From the NCBI GenBank assembly GCA_021295855.1, contig JAGWBO010000003.1, positions 1 through 44,103 of the forward strand: DNA of 44,103 nucleotides, in the 5' to 3' direction. The stretch is from Pseudomonadales bacterium (lineage in GTDB: Bacteria > Pseudomonadota > Gammaproteobacteria > Pseudomonadales > Azotimanducaceae). The stretch's first letter is position 1; each line of letters opens with the position of its first letter. Positions 1-9,131 of the stretch are shown here, in pieces. A program made the translations under genes and the position numbers. The notes under the pieces were generated by a model. That model saw only the letters and a program-made list of their open reading frames with translations, was not told the DNA's origin and did no database searches.

Positions 1-1198
1 CGCCGAGAACCATCGCGAGCGAGTTTATTACGTTGTTCCCCGCGATGACACGCGCAACCTTCCCTGGTGGCGTTCTGTTCTGAATAAGCGCTTGCATAGG
101 CACCACAAAAACACCTGCGGATATACCTAAAAACGTCAAGTCGGCAAGTAGTCTCGGGATGCCGTCTGCGCCCAAAAACTCGAACGCGCTTCGTAACGGA
201 ACGGGTTCAATTGCTGAAATGCTGAAATACGCGTCGATGCCCCATATGCTCATCCCTAGCGCACCAAGCGGCACCAAGCCGATTTCGATTTTCCTTCCAC
301 TCATTCGTTCGCAGATCAACGAACCGATCGCAATGGCAACGGTGAAAACGACCAAAAGGGCAGTCACTACGGTACCATCGCCATAGAGATACTCTTTTGT
401 CAAGTTCGGAACCTGTGTTAGGAACACCGAGCCGAGTAGCCAGAACCAAGACACCCCTAGTACGCTGCGGAATACCGCTTTACGCTCCATCGTTAACTTA
501 ATGAGATTGACTGTCTCTGTGACGGGATTCCAGTTGATCTTTGCTTGTTGTGCCGGTGGTGCAGGCGCGATCTGTAAACACGCAACGAAGCCAACGATTG
601 CGGTCATGATGACGGTGATCGAAACCCATACATTCACCTGACTCATATCACCCAAGAGGTCGGAATTGCCAAGAACACCACCAACGATGGTGCCCAGTAG
701 GATCGCGACAAACGTTCCCATTTCGATCATCGCATTACCGCCTACCAACTCTGATGGATGCAGCTGTTGCGGGAGCAGCGCGAACTTAATAGGACCAAAG
801 AATGTGGATTGCGCACCATAGAGGAATAGAACCGCAAGCATCGTAACGAGATTTTGTGTAACCAACGCCACTGCCACAAGCATGGCAATCAGAATCTCGG
901 TAGCCTTAATGTAGCGGACGAGTTTCGCCTTGTCGTAACTGTCTGCTAACGCTCCTGAAGTTGCCGAAAGTAGAAAAAACGGCAAGATGAATAAGCCAGC
1001 TGCGAAGTTGTTAAGTAGGTTCGTGTCGTAGGCATCGGCAATTGCGCTGAAGACAAAAATCAGCAACAGCGCTTGCTTGTATACGTTGTCGTTAAACGCA
1101 CCAAAAAACTGCGTGATAAAAAGCGGTAATAACCGTCGAGTACCTAGCAATCCGAACTGAGTCGTTGGGTGCTTGATCTCGGTCGCGAATTCAGCCAT
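1..1198 (-). CDS. MFS transporter, LplT-like (3' end cut by window edge; may continue into a fused acyltransferase)
   Basis: Not in the ORF track because it runs off the edge. My minus-strand translation from the ATG at 1198 is open to base 1: MAEFATEIKHPTTQFGLLGTRRLLPLFITQFFGAFNDNVYKQALLLIFVFSAIADAYDTNLLNNFAAGLFILPFFLLSATSGALADSYDKAKLVRYIK..., multi-TM with the FxGAFNDNxxK N-terminal motif of LplT-type MFS proteins. Confidence 0.85.
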   Translation of the reverse strand, partial: MAEFATEIKHPTTQFGLLGTRRLLPLFITQFFGAFNDNVYKQALLLIFVFSAIADAYDTNLLNNFAAGLFILPFFLLSATSGALADSYDKAKLVRYIKATEILIAMLVAVALVTQNLVTMLAVLFLYGAQSTFFGPIKFALLPQQLHPSELVGGNAMIEMGTFVAILLGTIVGGVLGNSDLLGDMSQVNVWVSITVIMTAIVGFVACLQIAPAPPAQQAKINWNPVTETVNLIKLTMERKAVFRSVLGVSWFWLLGSVFLTQVPNLTKEYLYGDGTVVTALLVVFTVAIAIGSLICERMSGRKIEIGLVPLGALGMSIWGIDAYFSISAIEPVPLRSAFEFLGADGIPRLLADLTFLGISAGVFVVPMQALIQNRTPPGKVARVIAGNNVINSLAMVLG

Positions 1199-1458
1199 TG
1201 ATTGATTGTTCGTGTTAAGACACTGTCAGATGTAGAAGGGGTCTCTATCTCTCGTCGCATGATTGACTAGCGAGTAACAAGGTAGCATACATACATTCAC
1301 TACGTTCAGCCTAGCGTACGCCGCGACAAGCCTAGTCGTAGCGTTGACTTTATTAAGACAGCGGATTGAATTAGAACAGCAGCCTTACACAAGTGGCGAA
1401 TCTGTACAGACGCTTCTCACCCGAATTGGTTTAACCTCAGCACACTCGGAGAATTCGA

Positions 1459-1968
1459 ATGAATCGTGCACTTCCCCGCATATTTGCATCCACGTGTCTT
1501 TTTGCCGCATTGGTACAAGCGCAGTCTCCGGGTAGTCCACCAACACCTCCGCCACCGTCGATCGACCGCATCGCAGTGATCTCGGTTGAAAGCATGCGCT
1601 CTACGCTAGAGACACGCTTCAATCGCGTGGACACGAACGGAGATGGATCGCTGAGCAAGGAGGAATACCTATTCTTGTCCCGTTACCCAAAGATCAACCA
1701 AACACGAGCGGAACAAGATGAGGAGAGCGAGGGTGATCGACGAGAACAGGATGGACCGCTGCCGTACATACGACGTCTCCTCTCGATAGCTCAATTGGAA
1801 TTCGACATCCTCGACACCGATAAAGACGAGACGATCAGCGCTGCGGAGAGGAAGGCATTCATCGACGTCCTATCGACGTTAGATTCGAATGACGATGGCA
1901 ACATCGAACCGGACGAATTGCAAGACATGTTCAAATCTCTCAATGCTTCCAAAAAGAAGCGTCAATAA
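1459..1968 (+). CDS. Secreted EF-hand domain protein
   Basis: Signal peptide MNRALPRIFASTCLFAALVQAQ; EF-hand loops DTNGDGSLSKEE, DTDKDETISAAE, DSNDDGNIEPDE. Confidence 0.85.
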   Translation: MNRALPRIFASTCLFAALVQAQSPGSPPTPPPPSIDRIAVISVESMRSTLETRFNRVDTNGDGSLSKEEYLFLSRYPKINQTRAEQDEESEGDRREQDGPLPYIRRLLSIAQLEFDILDTDKDETISAAERKAFIDVLSTLDSNDDGNIEPDELQDMFKSLNASKKKRQ

Positions 1969-2284
1969 AACTGAACGGTTTGAATTGTTCGCGTGAGTCA
2001 AATTTCTAGCTTTCGAGGGTACTGTTGCGAAAAGCCGAGCGGTACGGTAGTACTTTGTGTGCTCGACTAGAGTCATTCCAATACTAGGTCATCCGACCCA
2101 CGACGATGACGACGTGCCTCAAAGAAAGTTACAGCTCTAGCTATTGTTCAACAACATTCTCCGGCCGCATCCCGAGTTGCGTGCGCCAAAATGACAAATG
2201 GACCCAAAATTCTCACAATCGATTCGATGCGTCGGATTTCTCTTGTAGTTTCGTATAACGGATAGACAACACACGAGAAATCAA

Positions 2285-2803
2285 ATGAATTTCAAAACGC
2301 TCACTGTCATCGCACCCGTTTGTTTCGTTGCTGCGATGACCCACGGACAGACACCCGAAGATGCGACCGCCGCAACTACCTCACCGGCTGATAGAGGTGG
2401 AGGGATGGCGATTGAAGATATGCGCGCCGCGATCCAAATGCGCTTCGACCGTATGGACGCGGACGGCGACGGCTTCGTCAGTAAAAAAGAGTTTCCGGGT
2501 CCGCGACGCCGTGCGAGCGGCAACCAACGACCCTCGGGCGATGCTGATAGTCGTACCGGTGAGAGACGAGCGGCAGGAGAGCGACCACCACGACGGCAAG
2601 GGCGCATGCCCATGCAATGGCGTTCCTTCGACGACTATGACAGTAATAAGGATGGCCAAGTCAGTAAGGACGAGATGGCAGCACCTATCGACGAATTGGC
2701 TTCGCTGGACGCAAATGGTGATGGCAGATTAGATCGAAGCGAGATGCAGGCCATGCGTCCATCGAGAGATGCCTCTAAGAAAATGAAGCAGGACACCGAG
2801 TAA
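2285..2803 (+). CDS. Secreted EF-hand domain protein (paralogue of the upstream ORF)
   Basis: Signal peptide MNFKTLTVIAPVCFVAAMTHGQ; EF-hand loops DADGDGFVSKKE, DSNKDGQVSKDE, DANGDGRLDRSE. Confidence 0.85.
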   Translation: MNFKTLTVIAPVCFVAAMTHGQTPEDATAATTSPADRGGGMAIEDMRAAIQMRFDRMDADGDGFVSKKEFPGPRRRASGNQRPSGDADSRTGERRAAGERPPRRQGRMPMQWRSFDDYDSNKDGQVSKDEMAAPIDELASLDANGDGRLDRSEMQAMRPSRDASKKMKQDTE

Positions 2804-2868
2804 ACGCGAATCACCTGAGTTGGTATGGTGTGAATCAATCTTGCACGGTTCGGTCGATGCCATCGTAG

Positions 2869-3426
2869 ATGGATCAACCAACATTGAAAGCCGATTCTGA
2901 CGAATATCTCATGCAACGCGTTCAGCAGCGAGATGAAGCCGCATTTTCGATATTGGTGCAACGCCATACGCGGAGTATTCACGCGTTTATCTTTCGTCTT
3001 TGCGGTAACCGCATCGATGCCGAAGACTTATCCCAGGAGACGTTTCTCAGACTTTGGCAGCGAGCCGCCAATTGGACTCCCAACACGGTGCGATTCACAA
3101 CGTGGCTCCATCAGATCGCGCGAAACCTTTGTATTGATCAATTCCGCAGAGAGCAATCTCGCAAGCGAACATCAAATCAAGAGAACATCGCGACCGAGGA
3201 CTCAACGATCGATTCGTTCGAGGCAGACACGCAACGGCAGGCTACGTTCGACGCCTTTCGCAAGTTGCCGGAACGTCAGCGTACCGCCGTGGTGCTGTGT
3301 CAAATGCACGGATGGACGCAGCAGGACGCCGCCAAAGTCCTGGATACGACCGTCGACGGCGTTCAGGCGTTGATAAGTCGCGGCCGTCGAACACTACGTG
3401 ACGTGCTGGTAAAGAACGATGAATGA
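2869..3426 (+). CDS. RNA polymerase sigma-70 factor, ECF family
   Basis: Region 2 (DAEDLSQETFLRLWQRA...FTTWLHQIARNLCIDQFRR) and region 4 (LPERQRTAVVLCQMHGWTQQDAAKVLDTTVDGVQALISRGRRTLR). Confidence 0.93.
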   Translation: MDQPTLKADSDEYLMQRVQQRDEAAFSILVQRHTRSIHAFIFRLCGNRIDAEDLSQETFLRLWQRAANWTPNTVRFTTWLHQIARNLCIDQFRREQSRKRTSNQENIATEDSTIDSFEADTQRQATFDAFRKLPERQRTAVVLCQMHGWTQQDAAKVLDTTVDGVQALISRGRRTLRDVLVKNDE

Positions 3427-3838
3427 ACAAGATTTTGAGAAGCTGCTAGACCTATACGGTAGCGACGTCGCACGCTGGCCAGAACACGAACGCGAGGAGG
3501 CAAGTGCGTTGCTTTCTCAGAGTCGCTCAGCATCAGAACTTCTAAACGCACAAGCAACTGTCGAAAAGCGCCTTGCCGACGCGATGTTAGTTCCTGAGAC
3601 CTACGGTCTTGAACAAAAAATCATGGCGCGTTTCGCGACTCACAAGCAACGCTTTGACATTCGCTACTGGATGGAATTCATTTGGAAACCTGCATTTGCA
3701 GCCGCGTGTTCGCTTGCGTTCGGCTTTTATCTCGGCGCGGCGAATCAAGAGGTGCCTACGGATCTTGAAGAAGATTTAGCATACGTGACGTTCTACGACT
3801 ACGAATCGTGGTCCGGGGATTCGGAAGATGAGTCGTAA
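3419..3838 (+). CDS. Single-TM protein, putative anti-sigma factor (CnrY-like role)
   Basis: Overlaps the ECF sigma stop; N-terminal LLDLYGSDVARWPEHEREEASALL motif, one TM segment (WKPAFAAACSLAFGFYLG), short acidic C-terminal domain. Confidence 0.6.
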   Translation: MNEQDFEKLLDLYGSDVARWPEHEREEASALLSQSRSASELLNAQATVEKRLADAMLVPETYGLEQKIMARFATHKQRFDIRYWMEFIWKPAFAAACSLAFGFYLGAANQEVPTDLEEDLAYVTFYDYESWSGDSEDES

Positions 3839-4355
3839 AGCGCTGATCATTGCCTGCGTCATCTCACTCGTTGTGAATCTGGGATTTGTAGGTTTTTTTG
3901 TCGGAAAGTCGTTCGCTCCGCACGTCCGTATAGACCGTGTAGCGACCTGGACCAGCACACCTTTGGAACGCACTCTGCGTCCGCTAGGACCTGAACGAGT
4001 TCAGGAGTTGATTCCAAACACGAGAGAACATCGGAAGATGGTGCGAGAGGGATTGAAGGAGCTTCGTCGTGCGCAATCCAAACTGTATCGTGCAACGGTC
4101 GAGGAACCATTCGATGCTGCTCGACTTAAAGTTGCGCAGGAAGAATTCAATGAGTTATTTCTTGCAGCCAAATCGCATCATGACGAGATGTGGCTTGAAG
4201 TCGCAGTGAAACTGCAACCTGCGGAGCGACAGCAAATCATGAGTACTTCCATGCCGCGTCGACATAACGAAGATCGTCGACGCGCGAAACCCAAAGTACC
4301 GAAGATTCCTGAAGTTGAGGTACCTGAGGAGATCGCTGACACGCCCGTCGAGTGA
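3828..4355 (+). CDS. Periplasmic heavy-metal-sensor-like protein (Spy/CpxP/CnrX-like)
   Basis: N-terminal TM anchor (ALIIACVISLVVNLGFVGFFVG) then helical charged region; overlaps the previous ORF; gene context. Confidence 0.6.
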   Translation: MSRKALIIACVISLVVNLGFVGFFVGKSFAPHVRIDRVATWTSTPLERTLRPLGPERVQELIPNTREHRKMVREGLKELRRAQSKLYRATVEEPFDAARLKVAQEEFNELFLAAKSHHDEMWLEVAVKLQPAERQQIMSTSMPRRHNEDRRRAKPKVPKIPEVEVPEEIADTPVE

Positions 4356-4357
4356 TA

Positions 4358-5365
4358 CTACGAGGAATTCTTGACACGACTAATGACCGGAGCGACACGT
4401 GTACGCGGTTTCGCACTACCAGATTCCCATTGCTCCGCAATCGTTATGAACCTCGCAACCAACTGAGTGTCATATCGCGAGTCAATTCTGCCATCAGTCT
4501 GCAACTTAGCAACGCGCTCTACGTTTCGCTCGATATCTGCTATGAGCGAGTCGGCCGCGGTAGTACCTGACTCCAGTAGCTGAAACAGCTTCAGCCGCAA
4601 GGCGACATTTGGGCTTGTTCCCGAGGTATCTAACTCCTCCGAGGTAGCGCCGTGTTCTACTGTAGTAACGATTTCGTCATATAAACCACGCTTTGAGCCG
4701 AAGTGGTGATAAATCATTCGCTTATTGACCCCGGCGAGGCTGGCAATGTCGTCGACCGTGGTACCCTTATAACCGCTCTTCGAGAATGCGATCGTACCGG
4801 CGTGAAGTATTGAATCGCGAGAACTTGCCCCAACATCATCGTTTAGGACAACGCCTTCCAACTCTAATAACGAACGCTTGAATGACAGACCACCCGCATA
4901 TCCGACCAGCCGCCCGTTTGCCCCGATGACGCGATGACACGGCACAAATATTGCGAGCGGATTCCGGTTATTCGCCAACCCAACCGCACGTGCCGCCTTG
5001 GCGTTTCCAATCCTATCGGCTAATTCGCCGTAGGTCACTACGCTGCCATAGGGAATCTGTCTCAGTGCGTCCCACACACGGCGTTGAAACTCTGTGCCGC
5101 GGTTTGTGTAGTCAACTGGGATCGTAAATTCGCGCGTTGAACCACTGAAGTAACTATCCAGTTCATCTTTTATCTCTATAAACCGGCTCTCATCATATTG
5201 GATTGGACCACTCGGGTATGATTGAGGGTTCATCACGCACTCTTTAGTTACTAATCCAGTCCCTTGATCCGCTTCGTTATTAAATACAACCGCAATCAAC
5301 CCTTCATCTGTCGCGAACAACGTCAATGGCCCGAACGGGGACTGGTACCTAACTGCGTATTTCAT
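4358..5365 (-). CDS. Fusion: methylated-DNA--protein-cysteine S-methyltransferase (N-term) + TetR-family HTH regulator (C-term)
   Basis: Residues ~1-172 MGMT with active-site PCHRVIGA (Cys143); residues ~182-232 TetR HTH (DSILHAGTIAFSKSGYKGTTVDDIASLAGVNKRMIYHHFGSKRGLYDEI). One uninterrupted frame. Confidence 0.9.
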   Translation of the reverse strand: MKYAVRYQSPFGPLTLFATDEGLIAVVFNNEADQGTGLVTKECVMNPQSYPSGPIQYDESRFIEIKDELDSYFSGSTREFTIPVDYTNRGTEFQRRVWDALRQIPYGSVVTYGELADRIGNAKAARAVGLANNRNPLAIFVPCHRVIGANGRLVGYAGGLSFKRSLLELEGVVLNDDVGASSRDSILHAGTIAFSKSGYKGTTVDDIASLAGVNKRMIYHHFGSKRGLYDEIVTTVEHGATSEELDTSGTSPNVALRLKLFQLLESGTTAADSLIADIERNVERVAKLQTDGRIDSRYDTQLVARFITIAEQWESGSAKPRTRVAPVISRVKNSS

Positions 5366-5569
5366 GGTTATGCTGTAATCAATTCGTTACTGAAGACTAT
5401 TATAAGTAAATATTTTGTTACTGATTCAAGAATCTTCACTGTGATCGTGGACGATTTCTAAAATTTCATCCCGCCTCTTTTCAAGTACACAATTGTGCGC
5501 TCGCTGTTCGTTAGTTCTCTCCGGTGATCCCCAAACGCTATCATTAGCGGTTACGTGTTGAGACCCAAT

Positions 5570-8437
5570 ATGCCCTCCAGTCACGATACGATCGCTGTTC
5601 GCGGTGCGCGAACCCATAACCTACAAAACATCGATGTTGACCTACCCCGCGACAAGCTGATCGTCGTTACGGGGTTGTCCGGGTCAGGTAAATCTTCGCT
5701 CGCGTTCGATACCTTATACGCTGAAGGCCAGCGGCGTTATGTTGAATCGCTGTCGGCATACGCACGCCAATTCCTTTCGATGATGGGCAAGCCCGATGTA
5801 GACCACATTGACGGCCTTTCACCGGCGATTTCAATCGAACAGAAAGCAACATCTCATAACCCACGTTCCACAGTCGGCACGATCACGGAAATCTATGACT
5901 ATCTACGCCTTCTCTATGCGCGGGTCGGTGAGCCACGTTGTCCGACCCATGGGAACAAGCTGGATGCGCAGACGATATCTGAAATGGTCGATCACGCGCT
6001 GGCGTACCCAGAGGGTACACGTGCCATGGTATTGGCGCCAGTCATTGAAGATCGCAAAGGCGAACACGAGCATGTATTTGCGGAACTTGCAGCCGCTGGT
6101 TACGTACGCGCACGCATCGACGGTATCGTAGCTGAACTTGACACAAAACCCAATCTCCACAAGAACCGTAAACACACGATTGAAGCGGTCGTTGATCGTT
6201 GCGTTATCCGGCCTGATAACCAACAACGATTGGCAGAAAGTTTCGAAACCGCGTTGGAGCTAGGTGAAGGACGAGCGCTCCTAGTTGGCATGGACGATGC
6301 GGATACGATTCCAGAAACAGTCTACTCAAATCGATACGCCTGTCCTAAATGTGGTTATTCGATCGTCGAACTTGAACCACGGATGTTCTCTTTCAACAGT
6401 CCTCATGGTGCGTGCAGTAGTTGCGACGGCTTAGGAACCGAGCAGAGTTTCTCTCCAGATCGCGTGATCGTCGACTCCTCCTTATCCCTCGCTGAAGGGG
6501 CGTGTATGGGCTGGAGTCGAAATACCCGGCATTACTTTCACATGTTTGAAAAGCTCGGCGAACACTACGGCTTTGATCCTGACAAACCGTGGCGTCGACT
6601 CAAGAAAGAACACCAGAACATCGTCTTATATGGCTCAGGCGACGAGAAGATCGACTTCAGCTTCAAACTTCGGAACGGGCGTGTCATCAAAAGAGTCTTC
6701 AGATTTGAAGGCGTGCTACCGATGTTAAAGAGGCGGATGCACGAAACCAGTTCTGATGGCATCCGGGAACATCTTGCGGCCATGATGTCCAATGCCCCTT
6801 GTTCAGATTGTGGCGGGTCGCGACTGCGCGAAGAAGCACGAAACGTATTCATCGGTGACCAAAACATTGATCAGATCACGGCTTATTCCATTCATCACGC
6901 CCTCGAATACTTCAATAACCTCAAATTCACAGGCCAACGTAGGATCATCAGCGAGAAAATCCTCATTGATATTCGAGCACGTCTCCGATTTCTAAACGAC
7001 GTTGGATTGACCTATCTCACCCTGAATCGCAGTGCCGGAACATTGTCTGGAGGCGAAGCGCAGCGAATCCGGTTAGCCAGTCAAATTGGCGCGGGACTGG
7101 TCGGTGTGATGTACATCCTGGACGAGCCATCAATTGGCTTACATCAGCGTGACAACGGTCGATTACTACAGACGCTTTGCCACTTGCGGGACATAGGCAA
7201 TACGGTAATCATCGTTGAACACGACGAAGAAGCCATTCGAACGGCTGATCACATCGTAGATATCGGTCCTGGTGCTGGCATTCATGGTGGCACAATCGTC
7301 GCGCAAGGTCAGATCGAGGCGATTAAAAAGACATCGGGATCAATTACCGGCGATTATCTTGCGGGTCGCCGAGTCATCGAGCTCCCCACCAAGCGCACGC
7401 CCGTCAACCGCAAGCGCATCGTCAAGATAACTGAAGCCAAAGGAAACAACTTAAAGAAGATTGACGTTGCGATTCCCATCGGGCTGTTCACTTGCGTGAC
7501 AGGGGTATCAGGATCCGGTAAATCCACTTTCGTAAACCAGACGCTCTATCCCATCACGGCGAGAGAGCTTAATAAGGCTACTACCGTCGTCGCGAAAGAA
7601 TACGGCAGCTGCGATGGCCTCCAGCATCTTGATAAGGTCGTGGAGATCGACCAGAGCCCAATCGGCAGAACACCGCGATCTAACCCGGCAACCTATACAC
7701 AGATGTTTGGTCCAATCCGGGATCTTTTTGCTCGCACGCAGGAAGCACGTGCTCGAGGCTACAAACCAGGTCGCTTCAGCTTTAACGTGAAAGGTGGTCG
7801 GTGCGAGGCATGCCACGGAGATGGTCTTATCAAGGTCGAGATGCACTTTTTACCAGATGTCTACGTCCGATGTGATGTATGTGAGGGTAAACGCTACAAC
7901 CGAGAGACCTTAGAAGTTCGTTACAAGGGCAAAAACATCCACGATGTATTGGATATGGATGTCGAAGAAGCATCTGAATTCTTCTCGGCAATACCAGCCA
8001 TTCACAAGAAACTTCAAACGCTTCAAGACGTTGGTTTGTCCTACATTCGTCTTGGTCAGAGTGCGACCACGCTATCCGGTGGCGAAGCGCAGCGAGTCAA
8101 GCTGTCGCGTGAGCTCTCGAAGACCGACACAGGTAGCACGCTCTACATCCTTGACGAACCAACTACCGGGTTGCACTTCTACGACATCCAGCATCTTCTC
8201 GATGTCTTACATCGCCTTCGTGACCGCGGCAATACGGTGGTCGTGATCGAACACAATCTCGACGTTATCAAGACAGCAGATTGGGTGATTGATCTAGGTC
8301 CCGAAGGTGGATCCGGGGGCGGGCAAGTAGTTGCCGAAGGTACGCCCGAACAGTTAGCCGCGCATAAGCAGTCGTATACCGGACAATTTCTGCGACCTGT
8401 ATTAAGACAACTCGAATTAAACCAAGCCGCTGGCTAG
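5570..8437 (+). CDS. uvrA: Excinuclease ABC subunit A
   Basis: [35 protein letters not shown], two ABC signatures ([24 protein letters not shown]), CxxC zinc motifs. Start ATG 5570 or GTG 5555. Confidence 0.98.
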   Translation: MPSSHDTIAVRGARTHNLQNIDVDLPRDKLIVVTGLSGSGKSSLAFDTLYAEGQRRYVESLSAYARQFLSMMGKPDVDHIDGLSPAISIEQKATSHNPRSTVGTITEIYDYLRLLYARVGEPRCPTHGNKLDAQTISEMVDHALAYPEGTRAMVLAPVIEDRKGEHEHVFAELAAAGYVRARIDGIVAELDTKPNLHKNRKHTIEAVVDRCVIRPDNQQRLAESFETALELGEGRALLVGMDDADTIPETVYSNRYACPKCGYSIVELEPRMFSFNSPHGACSSCDGLGTEQSFSPDRVIVDSSLSLAEGACMGWSRNTRHYFHMFEKLGEHYGFDPDKPWRRLKKEHQNIVLYGSGDEKIDFSFKLRNGRVIKRVFRFEGVLPMLKRRMHETSSDGIREHLAAMMSNAPCSDCGGSRLREEARNVFIGDQNIDQITAYSIHHALEYFNNLKFTGQRRIISEKILIDIRARLRFLNDVGLTYLTLNRSAGTLSGGEAQRIRLASQIGAGLVGVMYILDEPSIGLHQRDNGRLLQTLCHLRDIGNTVIIVEHDEEAIRTADHIVDIGPGAGIHGGTIVAQGQIEAIKKTSGSITGDYLAGRRVIELPTKRTPVNRKRIVKITEAKGNNLKKIDVAIPIGLFTCVTGVSGSGKSTFVNQTLYPITARELNKATTVVAKEYGSCDGLQHLDKVVEIDQSPIGRTPRSNPATYTQMFGPIRDLFARTQEARARGYKPGRFSFNVKGGRCEACHGDGLIKVEMHFLPDVYVRCDVCEGKRYNRETLEVRYKGKNIHDVLDMDVEEASEFFSAIPAIHKKLQTLQDVGLSYIRLGQSATTLSGGEAQRVKLSRELSKTDTGSTLYILDEPTTGLHFYDIQHLLDVLHRLRDRGNTVVVIEHNLDVIKTADWVIDLGPEGGSGGGQVVAEGTPEQLAAHKQSYTGQFLRPVLRQLELNQAAG

Positions 8438-8463
8438 CTGCCTTCCACTATCGATCAGTCGAT

Positions 8464-9090
8464 TCAGGCCTTTGGCTTGTCCGTTTCCTCAGACGCTTGC
8501 GCATCATCCTGCGATTCGGCTTCTGACTCATCAGATTCTGTAGAACCGCTAATCTCATCGACTTCAGCCGTGGATTCAGCTTCGTCGTCTACCACTTCGT
8601 CCGTTACCTCCGCCGACTCAGACTCTTCCGATGCGTCGGTTTCAGCAGCTTCAGTAATGACCGTCGCCTCCTCATCTTGAGTTGCAGCATCTGTAGGTAA
8701 CAACGGCTCAGGTGCTTGTTCAACCGTCACTTCCGGTTGGTCCATGAGCTGCATGTAGGCAACCATCGCGGAGTCTCCTCGGCGATATCCAGCCTTTAAG
8801 ATCCTCGTGTAACCACCCGGGCGATTTAGATATCTTGGCCCTAGCTCTGTAAACAACTTCCCGACTGCAGCTTTGTTTCGGAGCTTCGCAAACGCGCGAC
8901 GCCGATTCGCCACGGAATCGTTTTTACTTAACGTGATCAAGGGTTCGACGTATCGTCGAAGTTCCTTCGCCTTGACGACGGTCGTCTTGATCGTTTCATG
9001 CTCGATCAGTGACGCTGACATATTCGATAGCATCGCTTTCCGGTGCGCAGACGTGCGATTGAGATGCCGTCCGCTTTTCTGATGTCTCAT
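8464..9090 (-). CDS. rplQ: 50S ribosomal protein L17 with long acidic C-terminal extension
   Basis: [24 protein letters not shown] core; 208 aa versus roughly 127-130 aa usual. Confidence 0.97.
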   Translation of the reverse strand: MRHQKSGRHLNRTSAHRKAMLSNMSASLIEHETIKTTVVKAKELRRYVEPLITLSKNDSVANRRRAFAKLRNKAAVGKLFTELGPRYLNRPGGYTRILKAGYRRGDSAMVAYMQLMDQPEVTVEQAPEPLLPTDAATQDEEATVITEAAETDASEESESAEVTDEVVDDEAESTAEVDEISGSTESDESEAESQDDAQASEETDKPKA

Positions 9091-9131
9091 GTAACCGATT
9101 ACCTATCTACGCAGCGCGATTTGAATTTGTT

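Noticed and set aside
1969-2284. Small minus-strand ORF (1879-2076) in the EF-hand intergenic gap
   Set aside because: Overlaps the end of the EF-hand gene antisense; no recognisable motif or RBS.
8438-8463. Terminator between convergent uvrA and rplQ
   Set aside because: Only a weak ATCGA-TCAG-TCGAT repeat and no T tract on either strand; not enough to call.
8477-8680. Plus-strand Ser/Ala/Asp-rich [24 protein letters not shown]...
   Set aside because: Antisense of the acidic low-complexity tail of RplQ; no independent coding evidence.
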